Under the pieces are notes generated by a model that saw only the letters and a program-made list of their open reading frames with translations, was not told where the DNA came from and searched no databases. A stretch of DNA of 64,000 bases from Magnaporthiopsis rhizophila. Taxonomy: Eukaryota > Ascomycota > Sordariomycetes > Magnaporthales > Magnaporthaceae. Both the position numbers and the translations under genes were made by a program. Of this stretch, positions 32,166 to 43,908 are shown piece after piece. Within the stretch, counting starts at the first letter, position 1, and every line of letters begins with the position of its first letter. The stretch covers positions 164,428 to 228,427 of the forward strand of contig PYSS01000047.1 of assembly GCA_003049465.1 (NCBI GenBank), in the 5' to 3' direction.

Positions 32166-33733
32166 ATGAGTACCTCCGACAATCCGATCAGGCGGGAGCA
32201 GCTGGATCAGTTCAGCATCATCGAGCGCGTCTGCTCGGTGTTCTCGCTTCTCGGATGCGTCTTCATCATCACAACCTTTTGCGCCAGGAGGTCGTTCCAC
32301 AAGCCAATCAACCGGCTGGTCTTCTATGCCTCGTTCGGCAACATGATGAGCAACGTTGGAACACTGATGGCCAGGACATACGTCGGCGACAGCAACTCGC
32401 CCGGCTGTCAGTTCCAGGCCTTCTTGATTCAGATGTGGGTGGCCCAGATCCATGGACCATCAGCGGCCGCATGCTGACTTTATACAACACCAGGTTCCTG
32501 CCCGCCGACACCTTCTGGACCCTGGCCATGGCCGTCAATGTCTACCTCACATTTTACCACAAATTTGATGCCGTCAAACTGCGCCGAATGGAGCTGCCCT
32601 ATTTGATCGTCTGCTACGGAGTTCCCTTCGTCGTCGCCTTGACCTACGTTTTCATCGACAACCCGAGGCGCGGTAAAATGTACGGAGACGCCACGCTGTG
32701 GTGCTGGATCAGTCCCAGGTGGGACATTTGGCGCATCGCCACCTTCTACGGTCCCATCTGGGTCATCATCTCGATTACCTTTTTCATCTACATCCGCGCC
32801 GGAGGTGAGATTTACCGCAAGCACAAGCAGCTTCGTAACTTCCAGTCCATCAGCAACAACCACGATACAGAGCCGCTCCCCCCGATGGACGATCCTTTTT
32901 TGGCGAACAAGACGACCGAGATTTCCGTCACGTCCGAGGTGGCCAACAATCCGCCAGAGTCCATCGATCTTTCTCCCCTCGGCCGCCGGGGCCCCGAGGC
33001 TGCGGTCCTGCCACCGAGCAATGCGCCGCCTGCTGGGGCATACTCGGTTACCATCTCGTCCAACGCCAGGATGAGCGTCGGGGAGGACGATATGCCCATC
33101 AAGCCTGCCGACGTGCTCCCCATCGCGCCTCCACGGCCCGCCACATCATCGGCCGCGGCCGGCAACGGCAGTGCCCCGAGCAACCCTGTCGCGCGACGCA
33201 AGATCAGCCAGGAAGCCAACAACGCTGCCTGGTCGTACACCAAATGCGCCATCCTCTTCTTCACGGCCATGCTCGTGACGTGGATCCCGTCGAGCGCCAA
33301 CAGGGTCTACTCGTTTGTGCACGTCAACCAGATGAACCTGACGCTCGAGTACATGAGCGCGTTTGTGCTGCCGCTCCAGGGGTTCTGGAACGCCATCATC
33401 TACGTCGTGACGTCGTGGTCCGCCTGCACGATGCTGTGGCACGACCTCTTCCTCGCGCGCAGGCCTGTCACGGAGCTCATCGGCGAAGGCGGCACGAGAG
33501 CGTCGTACCAAACCGGCGCCAGCAGCCAGCAGCAACGCCGGCAGACCCACGGCGGAGTCTGTCCCACTGCGGCCAAAGACTTTGGCTCAGTGCGCAGGCC
33601 GAACACGACCATAGCCGGGGGCAGCCGCGGGCCCAGCGGCTACGATAAGAACTACGAGACCGAGAGCATGACGGAGCTCACCGGCAGATCCTCGACGACT
33701 GAGGTGGAGAGGAAACCGCATACCTCGCTATGA
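32166..33733 (+). CDS. cAMP-receptor-like seven-helix GPCR
   Basis: Exons 32166-32434 and 32494-33733, 502 residues; the 59-nt intron has a CTGAC branch and joins FLIQM to FLPADTFW in the middle of helix 3. Hydrophobic segments lie at about 17-38, 50-70, 82-108, 122-145, 168-192, 342-363 and 377-400: seven helices. A pair of extracellular cysteines (in SPGCQF and LWCWI) could form the usual loop disulfide. The long third intracellular loop (about 195-340) and Ser/Thr-rich tail are as in the fungal Dictyostelium-cAR-like receptors (Neurospora GPR-1/2/3, Aspergillus GprH/I types), which signal through heterotrimeric G proteins. Neurospora GPR-1 acts in sexual development; ligands of the class are largely unknown. 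The assignment rests on the helices and on motifs such as LWCWISPRWDIWRI. Frame intact. Confidence 0.88.
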
Positions 33734-35310
33734 CGATCATGACGGGATACATGTATTCTTTGTTTTCTTATTGTTTTTAACCTAATGATGGGATTGCGGA
33801 TCTTTACGAGCGGATCTCTTGGCAACTCTTTTTTTTTTGAATTGCGATGGCGAAAATACCCCGGCCTTTTCCCTTGTTTGTTGAATATTTCTTTTCTAGC
33901 CTACCACTAGTCAGTCTACCTTGAGCCCTCTATTGGAGCATTTCGCGAAAACGAGCAAGGGAAAATCATCAATTTTGTTTTTTATATCTTTCGAATGGCG
34001 TTTTACAGGATGGTTTTTTTTTTACAGGATGTTGAAACCTACGACGAATTGTATAGATATCCCATCCCCAGCGACTTTATCCTCCGCGTCCGTCTAATCT
34101 ACTTTGATACTCTCTACTCCCGTCCCCCGTGGTCCAATATTTTGACTTCATATTCTAGATGCACAATCCAACGCGAATACGCCAGTGTGTGTCAAATAAC
34201 CAAGCACGCGACTAAACCCGATACAACCACGGCAGTTTCCAGCCGTTCGCCCCATCCGTCACCCGGACGTTGGCGCCGGCGCAAGCCACCGGGAAACGAA
34301 GGAGCAGCCCGACTGGGAAATGAGGCGTGGCGATCAACGGCGATTCCCGATTCCCAGCGGGGAGTTCGCATCTCAATTGATATGACCACACAGACGGCTC
34401 CACCATCCATCGCCCAAAAATTCCGGAGATGTGACGACGAGCGCACCGACAGCGGAGGGCGCTAGCGTCGGTCAGCAATATGCTGACATGGTTTATTATA
34501 CCTTTTTTTTCACCTTGCTTTTTTGCCAGACTTTAGCTGATTTTGCCTGCCGTGTACCTAGGTTGCCGTCCTAGCTCAATCAATCCTATCCCATCCATGT
34601 TTTCTTTTATGTTTTATTTTAACCCGCCCAATAATCTTAGTCATGGTTTCTTTTGACCACGGTTTCCTTGCAAATCACCTTTTGTCCATGTTCCGCCTTA
34701 TTTAACCTCCCCGCAACACAGAAATACAATATCTGAGGCAACCCAGGCGGCCGTATAGTACCTGCCTCTTATTTAAACTGGCGAAAGCAAATCCCCGCTC
34801 GTTGCCGCCCGCCATGGCGACGGCTCGTCGCCGTCGTTTGCGCCATGACCAACAACACGGCACTCTATCCGCTGAATTTCCTTACCAACTCCCCTCCACC
34901 ATGACCCTGATCCTTGCGTGAAATTCCCCCGCCCTCCTCTGGACATCGAACGGACGACGGGAATGTAAAGGACCCCCCTCCTCCCAAGCCGCACGTTGGA
35001 AAACATCAATGACTCGGTAAAGCCAGCCCCGACGGGCCACTGCGCCTGCACGAGCAGATTCCGGGGTTGCAGAGGCTTCCTTCTGCACGACTCCAGCCCA
35101 ATGATTGGCCACTGTTAAAAAGGGCCATGTATTGAGAAATATCGACATCCCGCTCGTGCCGCAGGGCTGACGTTAACGACGGTTAAACATTCCAAAGCAT
35201 GCCGCCTCCTTTCGTAAAATACTTGGAGCAGAGTTTCATTGCGGACGGTCTCGTTGGACCGGGCCTCCACGCTGCTTGATGCTGCATGTCGCTTATGGCG
35301 GCGACGTCCG

Positions 35311-35312
35311 AC

Positions 35313-35342
<30 letters not shown>
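35311..35342. repeat. CA dinucleotide microsatellite
   Basis: About 15 uninterrupted CA units between two otherwise unremarkable stretches of intergenic DNA. Confidence 0.95.
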
Positions 35343-35343
<1 letters not shown>

Positions 35344-36660
35344 GATTGGCTATCGTATGTAAGGTATGTACAGATCGTGTTCTTTTTTCTTCGGCCCCCA
35401 CGCGCGCAAAAGTCCGATTTGCGAGCTCGCTTCCCGCGCCACGGGGGTGCGTCATGTAATTAATCGGATCCCCCTTTCCCGCAAACGACAAGAGCTTTCC
35501 CGTGCCGCTTTTTTCTTTCTCCCCATCCCCATCCCCATCCCAAGAGGACGGTCCAGCCGTGCGTGCCGTCTTTTGTAAATGAGCACGTGTGTGGGTAGGT
35601 AGGTAGATAAGCCGTCGTTTAATAGATTGGATGCTTTTTTAGGGTTCGGAGCCCTAGGCGAGAAGGTTGCAACCGCCCCCGGCAGAGAGGGCTGAGGATA
35701 ATTAAGCAGAGATCTGGAGGTTGTGGTAGGTAGGTAGGTGAATCGGACAAGGTCGTGCTGGTGGTGGTCGGATGACGAGCGGCAATGAACCTGGTATCAC
35801 CACAGTACGATGATGCTTCTACATATGTCAGCCAGACCTACCGAGTTGCAACTCCCCGTTATGTGCCGTGCAACCCGATGTACCAACCAACACGTTTCCC
35901 GCCTCGGCCACCGAAGAAACAACCTGGAAGCTACCAACCAAAAACCCGGATACCGGAGTCGGAACCAACAGCCCCGAATGAAGTGCAGTGCAGTCTGGCA
36001 CGACACGAAAGAAGCAGCCCGGGCGCGCAGCAACGACGAGACCGCTTCTCGGTGTGTGAAAGTGGATAAGCCGAGAACGGGGGGGGGCGAAATGGTGATG
36101 AACCATCTCAAAAATTTGGAGCGACCCCTATCCCCAGCTTAATGCTGGTTCATGCCATGTGGCAACCGTGAGCCGAACAGGAAAACCCCGCAGTGGCCCC
36201 TGCTCCGTTTTTTTTGTTTTTGTTTTTTTTTTTTTTTTTTTTTTTCTTCAGCGGAGCGACAACAAAACGGTGGCGACCCCCTGCCAATGTTACAAATGAC
36301 TCGCCCACCTCCCTCCTCTGCCTTCCATCCATCCATTTTCCCTCGCTCCCCTTCCATGATCCTTCAACACAACCCTTCCCTTTCCCTTTTAAACCAATCA
36401 AAGCCTCTCTGTCTGCAACCTTCCCTTTTCGCCTAGCCTCTATAGCCTAGGCCAGACACCACGTTCGTCTTGGCGGGGATCGGGGTTGACAAAATGGTTT
36501 CTTTTGTCTACCTCTGCCTGCCCCGGGTTGCAACTGTGACATCCAAATCCTCCCCCAGAACTCAGCCGAGACAGCCGACAGCAAACGGGATACACTCCAC
36601 AGATTAAGGAAACCTATCCGGGATGAAACCTGTCATTCGATAATCTTGACTCGGCAAACC

Positions 36661-36679
36661 GGGGGGGGGGGGGGGGGGG
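36661..36679. repeat. G19 homopolymer
   Basis: Nineteen consecutive G residues followed by T. Homopolymers of this length are prone to length errors in sequencing. Confidence 0.95.
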
Positions 36680-37675
36680 TTCTTCTTTCTCCACCTAAAA
36701 TCAGATGAGATGCGAGGCAGATCTCGCTTACGTAAACCGGCGTGACTAGCTGGGTGCCCCTCTGCATATCAGGAGGAAAAAAGACCCTGGAAAAGGGTGC
36801 GTCTCGCGTCCCCGTCCCTTCTTGCTGCGTCGTCTCGTCTAAAAAGCATAACAAGGCCGTAGAGATCATCTTCTCGGTCTCGGGGGAGAAGCTATAGACG
36901 CCGGCCGTGCCAGGGTGGTGCGACAAGGTGGTCTCATATGTGACAAAGTGGTTGGTCTGCCAAGGTCGTGAAATAGATCATGCCGCTCGGCACATACACA
37001 CAATATACAGTAAACCGTCATATTTAGAAGAGACTACTCTCCAACAAAGTAACAAAGGGTAAGCAAACCCCAAGTATGTAAGCAAATACCAGGTACAGTC
37101 GTCCTCAAGAGTATCGTGCCCCCATCTTCCACATTTTCCGCTTCAATTGGTATTCGGGCTGCTCAGTCCAGCCCTTCCATATGCCCCGACGAGCCTCCTT
37201 GCTCTCTCAGCCTTGGCCGGCCGTAGATTAACCCGACACCAAAAGAAAAGGCGCGAACAACAACAGGCGACGGCCACGGCTCGTCGAGCATAGACCCAAG
37301 AACAAACTCCCTCTTGCACATATAACACAATATGAGTCCAGGAAAACAAACTTCGGCAAAACAATTGGATATCTCCTACAATATGCATCTCCAGTGGAAA
37401 GGCCAGGCAGATTGGGGTTCGTATGCTCAAAGCATAGCGACCCCGTACCAGATGGTGAGAGAAGGCGACAGAAAAAGTCCGATAAACAAGAAAAAAGATC
37501 GCGTCAAAAAATCATCGGGGCCCGTTGTGTGCCATTGTCTCGGCCAGCTCCGTATCGAACATTACTCTCTCGTCGACGGTTAGACCGATGCATCTTGACC
37601 GCCCAATGCCAACCAGACAGAGTGGTCTCGTGATGCGGACAGAGGAGGTCGGCGACAAGAGTTGGGAGAGTCGGA

Positions 37676-39885
37676 TCACTGAGGAGTCTGGGAATTCTCC
37701 TTGATACCCACGATTATCTCGTAGATCCAATGAGTCCCCATCTCCTGGCACTCCTTGACGCAGAGGGGGTCATCCCACCACCAGTTGTTTCCGGTGACGT
37801 ATTTACCCCAGACCTCGCGCCAGAGCATTCGCCCGACAACGCTCCGGAGCTCCATCCGGACCCGGCTGTCCGCCTTCTTGACGCTGCTGAGGCTGCTTAT
37901 GCTGCTGGCTGTTCCATCGTCCGTCCCACACACCGATGTGGAAGCGCTCGCGCCTGTGACCCTGGCCAAAGCGGCTGTGGCATGCGAAGTCGACGTTTCA
38001 TGGGCCGGTGGGACCGCGAAGAATTTCACCGTCGTGATGGTGCTGCAGGCGCCGCGCAGGTGGGCATCTGCCATCCAGCCAGGAACCAGCTTCCTTGGGT
38101 GGATGCATCGGAACTTGCGCTCCAGGTTCATCTGCAAGTTCTCTTCAATCCAGAGCCGCATTCGGGGTCCGAGCGACTGGGGTACAGGCGCAGGATCGAT
38201 CAGGGTGAGGTGCGCTGCGCCACCGGGAGCCAGGGTGCGATGGATAGTCCGCAGCAGGGGAGGGATCTCCGACGACGCTACAAGAGACGGGAGAGACAGG
38301 CAGTAGACGGCCGAAAACATGTCAGGGGCCGTCGACAAGGAAGTGTGCGACACAATCGGAAGGGTCGTCGGGAGGACATTTGGGAAGAGATCGTTCGAAA
38401 TCGGGGTTGGCGACATGTGGTATATGAAGGAATCGGCATGCGCGGCGGCGAGATACGATGCCGTAGCTGTGTACGACTGTTAGCACTTTATCCGTGCGTA
38501 CTGCTGCCATTGGCGAGTCCCAGGCCTGGGTATGGAAAACTCACATTGGCTTTCAAAGAGCGCCAGGATCTTCATGTTCTTTTGCCGGATTCCAGGCACC
38601 ATCGCACTCTCGCCCTTCGAGCCGTCGATGCCTGGTCGATCCACGTTGTACATGGCCGACAGCATCCACCTCTGCTTCTCCATGACCGTCTCCTGATACA
38701 CGGCTGGGTCTGTAGAATTATCCCACTGCTCCTTCAGGCGCGTGAGAATGGTCTGCGGAGTCGCGGCCTCCATCATCTTCATCTCGCGCTGCATGGAGAC
38801 GAGATCCAAAGAGAAGGATGCCGATTTGCGAGTGTGCTCCTCGGTTCGGACCTTTAGCATTGCATCCATGGACGTCAGAGCCTTTGCTGGCTTCGGCGCC
38901 GGGCTACAATCCCATGCATCGGGCGGCTTCCAAGAGTCTGGGTTCTCGTTTTGGAAGACGGAGTCCGGATTTGCCATGACAGGAATCCTGGGAGTCCGTG
39001 GCGTCGAGGGGATTCTGTGTCCGGGCATAGGAGGCAAAGGACCCAGCCTGAGACGCGACTCCCTCAGCTGGGGAGAGAGGGGCCGCGCCGTGTTGGGGAT
39101 TGATGATAGCCAATTTTTGGTCTGAATAGACTTTGGCAGCTCGGCAGGTGATGGTGAAGTCGCTCGTGGAGCTGGTCCAGGATCGGCACTGATAGTAATA
39201 TCGGACATCAGGCGCTCCAAGTCCAGGCCAGGCGACCGAGGGGTACTAACCACCTCGGTTGTTTTGACGATGAAGGACGATGGGCCGAGAGTCTGAACCA
39301 CCTTAGAATTCGAATCCGGCGGGCGCTGGGAGCCTCCAAAGACGGAGGCAGGGGTCATGGGAGGTGATGCCGTACGCTGTTCGTGAGGCTTCGAGAAGAT
39401 GGAGTCTAAAAAGTAACGCGTTTAGCCATCAGAGTCTATGAGTGTCACACCCACGAATGCAGACACTGACCTCGGGATGCTAGACCAGGCGACGTCACCG
39501 AAGACTCGTCCAGGGTCTGGGCGTAGGAAGGGCCATCCTCTACAAACCGGACCGGACGCTGAGAATGGCTGCCGGACGACGAGATGGGCGAAAGCTGCGA
39601 ACCGAGAAAGGAGCCTCGGCGGCAAGCGGAGTCACTCGCGGCTTTTTTGGAGGCCAGCGTAGCTGGTCTAACCGTCTCGTGTGACTCCACATCTTCTTTC
39701 CGGGAGTCGTAGTTCCCGAACACGCCCGGAAGCGGTTTGTCGGCGCTTGAAGAGCTGGTTGGACGATTCGACGGGTGAAGCATGCGATTTTCATCTTTCT
39801 TTCTCTTGGTCTGCTCCACGATCTTGCGCTGCTTCCTCTCGCCGACCGACTCCCTGTTTGGGTCGGTCCAGAGTACCTCGAACAT
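37676..39885 (-). CDS. Methyltransferase-like protein with long disordered N-terminus
   Basis: Exons 39885-39471, 39405-38545 and 38466-37676 on the minus strand give 688 residues; introns are 65 and 78 nt, the second with CTAAC followed closely by CAG. The start at 39885 (MFEVLWTDPNRESVGERKQRK) is the first ATG in a good frame; an extra upstream exon cannot be excluded. Residues 1 to about 300 are Ser/Pro-rich. The C-terminal half has class I methyltransferase features: a helix-rich region around KEQWDNSTDPAVYQETVMEKQRW, then MFSAVYCLSLPSL and PPLLRTIHRTLAPGG (the usual motif after the SAM site), then a strand LTLIDPAP. However, where motif I (an acidic, GxG-containing loop) is expected, the sequence reads ILALFESQSTATASYL, without the glycines. 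The protein may not bind SAM in the usual way. Its function is unknown. Confidence 0.75.
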
Positions 39886-42482
39886 CGTGGCAGTCGGCGC
39901 CGAACAATATAGGACAAACAGAAAAGGAATGGGAGCAAGAAGAATTGCACCAAATTGTTCCGGCAGGAGCCTTTCCAGTGAGCCAGCAGGAATGGTGGCG
40001 TGGCCGGCTTGCCGGTGAGGGTTTCTGAGCTGGGGGAAACGGGCCGCACAGTCGCAGGCTCCTCGAAGATTGTTGGAGCTCTCCGAGATCACCGGAAGTA
40101 ATGACTGCGTTGGCCTGGGCAACGCGCGTGGTTCTAGACGTCGCTGGTTGTCCGTTTTGGTCGTCCGTGGTAGACGGCGGAGGCAAAGTCGAGAATACAG
40201 CGGACCGAGTTTTGACGATAGTCCTGGAGCCAGCGCGATGGATCCCAGTCTTGGAAACGAGAGACCCCTAGCGCTGACGCGCGTTGATGGGGGAGAAAAG
40301 GAAAGTATCTAGATATGCTATGATGGGGGTGGCGGAATGATGGTGGAGAGGATCAAGGCGCGCAGACAAGGCGAGGTGGCAGAACATCTGCCGCAGAGAC
40401 AATGGATTCGAGATGGAGTGGAGTCGGGAAGAAAAAAAAACTTCAATAATATGCACGACGGCAATGATGGCGTGGTGTCAAGGTGGGGGCTCCCGCACGT
40501 GGTCTAGTTGGTGCTTTCCTTCACAGCAGTGCTTGTTGGGGAAGGCACGAGGCAGATGTGAGACAACTCTGATGGGTGAGCCAGCACAGCCTGACGTCCG
40601 CCAAAGACTGGCACGCCCAGAGAGCCGCAACACGAGCTTGAGCATGTCCAGAAAGCTTAGGTATCTTTGCCCACTCCTCTCTGCTAGATGTCCTAGAAGA
40701 TAGGTCGCGATGTCTCGTCAGCCATAGCTCCTCTTGAAGTCGGGCGACCCGTTGTCCAACCACGCAGCCCTTAGAGCCGCAAACTCGGTTCCGGCTCAAC
40801 GGCATCTGATCTGACTGCCCGTCCAGGCCTCCTCAGGGGCCACTTGTATGCAGCCTCCCGAGCCTAGCAACGGGTTCGCTAACTCGGCACGCACAAAGAG
40901 CACGCCTGACCATTGTCCCGTAGATGCTCCGTATAAATCTGAAAAGTGCTCAAGTCATCTCGGCGCGCCACATAGTTGGCACTGCATAGCGCACATGACC
41001 ACAAGGAGACAGTAAGTAAGGACCACAGCCAATATTTCCATGTCTCGGTTCAGGTGCAAGGAGCGGCGACCCGGGTGGGACTGCGCTGATGCAACATCAG
41101 TCGTCGGTCCTACCGAGCAGCGATATGTGAGACGTGAAGGCGAGCCATGGACACCGTTCGACAAGGCAGTAACATGCTTGCTCCATCCCTCGGTGCGTCC
41201 GAGCCCATGCCGCCGCCGCCCACGAGGCCATCTCTCTGCTGTTGCTGTGTTTCGTTGCACCAAGATTGGCCGTGTCTCCGCAGCGTTCAAGAGACTGGCT
41301 CCCTTATTGCCCCTTTTCACATGGCTAAAGTCGAGGCACAACGCGGCCCTTGATTTCTGCAGCGATTTTCGATATTTCTACTGTAGACTTCCTCATTCTT
41401 GGAGGCATTTTCGGATCATACGTCCGGCCTAGTCAGCGGCGCTGGCGAAAACAGTCGCACTCTTTTGTGCTGAAAGGGCGGACCTGTCCTTCACCGGACT
41501 TCGCTGCGAAGGACGGAAACAATCTGAAAGGGTTATAAACATAGTATGTGCTGTTATATGGCGATGGTTGGGCTTAATTCCGGAACGAAACAAATGAAAA
41601 TCAGAAATGGCTGGATATGCTAGCTTCCCACAGAACCACGACGTCGTCGACTCACGGCCCTTCGTTGTTGGGACGCACCAACGTTGCAAAAGAGCCGCAC
41701 ATCCCTCGACCCCACACTGTCGGGGCTGAGAGACATGCATGCATTCATTGGCGGCAGTGGCCGACCGGGCAGGGCGTGCGTCAACGTCGCTGTTGGCCCA
41801 TCTTCCGACCACTGCTGTTCGTGGAGCTGCCACATGGACGGCACGCTCCTGCGCCTCGCAGTCTACCACCCCTCCTTGCACCATCCGTCCATACAAACGC
41901 ACGGGAATCAATGAGTAACATGGACGCTTTCAAGCGGTAGGTATGGATCTAGGTACTTACGGAACCCAGCTATCGCGGCCGAAGCGTCGGTACATATTCC
42001 TTCTCGCAAAAATACAATCCTATTGGGGAAAGACCTGTTTGGTTTTGTCTCCCGGCCGCAGAGGCTACCCGCCCCGTCGCGGAGGTAAAATTTTCTCCCG
42101 CCCGTCTCGCTTAATGTGTTGGTGCTTATGGCCTCCTGAGGTCGGACGGCCCAGAGGAGGCCACATTCGCAGCCCACATTGTACACACGAAGCACCTCCG
42201 ACGAGCCACACCGTCCCGTTGCTGTGTCTCATCCCGCCATGTCGCCAATTCTCTCCCGAATAGGAACTATATCATACGCACAGACGCTTTTTTTTTTTAC
42301 ATATCGGTGTCGTGTTGACAATGCCGGGCAAGGGTATATGGGCAAAGAAGTGTAACCAATGATATCCAGGTGGGTGTATGGCGGATGATCTTCATCTTTG
42401 CCGTTCGTCGCTGGTAGTACATATTTCAACGCTCGCGGAAGCAAAACAGAAGGTAGCTAGGTGGGTGGGTACCATGTAATGT
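39886..42482. other. Intergenic, 2.6 kb
   Basis: Immediately upstream of the methyltransferase-like start are alternative minus-strand frames (to about 40,186) that might hold an extra 5' exon, but I cannot find a clean splice joining them. The rest shows no supported gene. Confidence 0.45.
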
Positions 42483-42809
42483 TTAGGGTAGGATGGCGTT
42501 TAGGATGGCAAACAGTATCAACCGAACCAAAGCCGCCATTAGGATCCAGTGGAGGTACTCACGAGCTTCTCGCCCAGGGGTCGTAATGTAAACGCATAGC
42601 GCGCCTGTGAAGATCACCAACATAGACACCAAGCTAAACCCAGGGAAGTACTGCTCAATATAATGGTTGATAACTACCATCCGATCGGAGAAAGTGAGTT
42701 CAGTCTTGTGTGTTGGAGGCTGTTGCCCGGCTGTCCCTGCGCGGGCTCCAGCGATAGTCTCTATGACGGCCACCCCAACCCCGGATGGCGCTGAGGAGAA
42801 GTTTTTCAT
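42483..42809 (-). CDS. Possible small membrane protein
   Basis: Single exon, 108 residues. The N-terminal 45 residues are Ala/Gly/Thr-rich with no signal peptide. Two hydrophobic segments follow: about 58-78 (FSLVSMLVIFTGALCVYI) and about 87-107 (LHWILMAALVRLILFAILNA), with a short polar turn containing REAREY between them. The second segment ends three residues before the stop. This pattern fits a two-helix membrane protein, for example in the ER or mitochondria, but no family is recognised. The hydrophobic segments are unlikely in random GC-rich frames, which is the main support for calling it. A plus-strand frame also runs across part of it. Confidence 0.42.
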   Translation of the reverse strand: MKNFSSAPSGVGVAVIETIAGARAGTAGQQPPTHKTELTFSDRMVVINHYIEQYFPGFSLVSMLVIFTGALCVYITTPGREAREYLHWILMAALVRLILFAILNAILP

Positions 42810-43908
42810 TTCGATCGTTTGTCCGTGCGTCTCTGCGTTGGGACAGAGAGCTTGTGTATGTTCGGCGATGTAGGGATCGGGTGTGGCTGAGGCGGAGATG
42901 TAGGTCTCTGATAACAGGTGCTAGAAACCACCAAAAACATCAGCCCTATCACACCACAGCACGGCAGAGGCAGCAGGCGGGAGATGTAAGCATACCCACC
43001 CAGAGACTCTCAATGCCCCGTCTCTCGACCGGCTGGGCGGGCCGGGCTGTACACCCCCAAGCCAGGGCACCTGGGGAAAGGGGGTGGCCAGGTCGCTTGC
43101 TTCGACAGTTACCGCCCACAAGGTAACCTATGCTCCCGTTGATATGTTTGGTACGAGGCAAAAGGAATTGAGGATACTCCCAGTCATGTCTGGTACTTGT
43201 GAGACCCAAGGCGAGCTGTTTGGTGCCCTGAACGACGGCTGGTAGAATGGAGGGGAGTGCTCCTGTCCGCCCTGACTCTGCCTCGAGCTGTCCATCCCTG
43301 CCACTTACATCCAGGGCAGACTCAGCCCGGCAAGGCGCTTCCCATCGCCGTGCAGGCTATTGCATTCGTCTGAGCGCCCGCCTTGGCGCCTGCCATAACC
43401 TGATCCCATCTGTTTCTGGGAGCTGGTTGTCAATCTCATCTCCTGCCAGCCCAGCGGACAAACACCTGTTGCGCTGCCCGTCCCTTTGCAAAAAGCCCGC
43501 GCTGCAAAGAAAACCACCCAAAGTGGAAAGAGCAGAGGTACTCCGACCGAAGCCACCTTCCACTTGCCATCAACAATACAGCCTAGGTGCCCGCTGCCGC
43601 CCGTTCGTCTTGATTCTCACCCCACGAGTACCGCCCCGTCCCTCCTTCCTTCTCCCACCCGCCCCAGCAACCAATCTCTGCAGGTGGCAGCGGGCAGGAG
43701 CTCTCGCACCAATCCGATCCGTTCCACCGCAAAATTGGATTGACGTTGTCCTTCCAACCTCCGCACTCGCCACCCACCAACTCACTCCTTCCCACCTACC
43801 CGATTCTCCATCGCCACTCGAATTTTTGCACCTGCTATTCCCACCCGCATCTCTGGCAGCACCACCCCATGCCGCCTTGAACCGACCGGAACCGCCGTCG
43901 AACCAGTC
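42810..43908. other. Intergenic promoter region of azgA, 1.1 kb
   Basis: CT-rich towards the azgA start. One TGATAA at 42,909-42,914 fits the HGATAR site bound by nitrogen-regulatory GATA factors such as AreA/NIT2, which control purine transport in Aspergillus. A single site about 1 kb from the ATG is weak evidence. A plus-strand frame of 221 codons (43,247-43,912) is Pro/Ser-rich leader sequence, not a protein. Confidence 0.45.

Larger units (their letters stand above)
33734..37675. other. Intergenic, 3.9 kb, no supported gene
   Basis: Convergent ends of the receptor and methyltransferase-like genes. Contains a CA dinucleotide repeat (35,311-35,342), GTAG microrepeats (about 35,595-35,610 and 35,725-35,741), a T23 tract (36,223-36,245) and a G19 tract (36,661-36,679). 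No frame has protein-like features. Confidence 0.55.
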
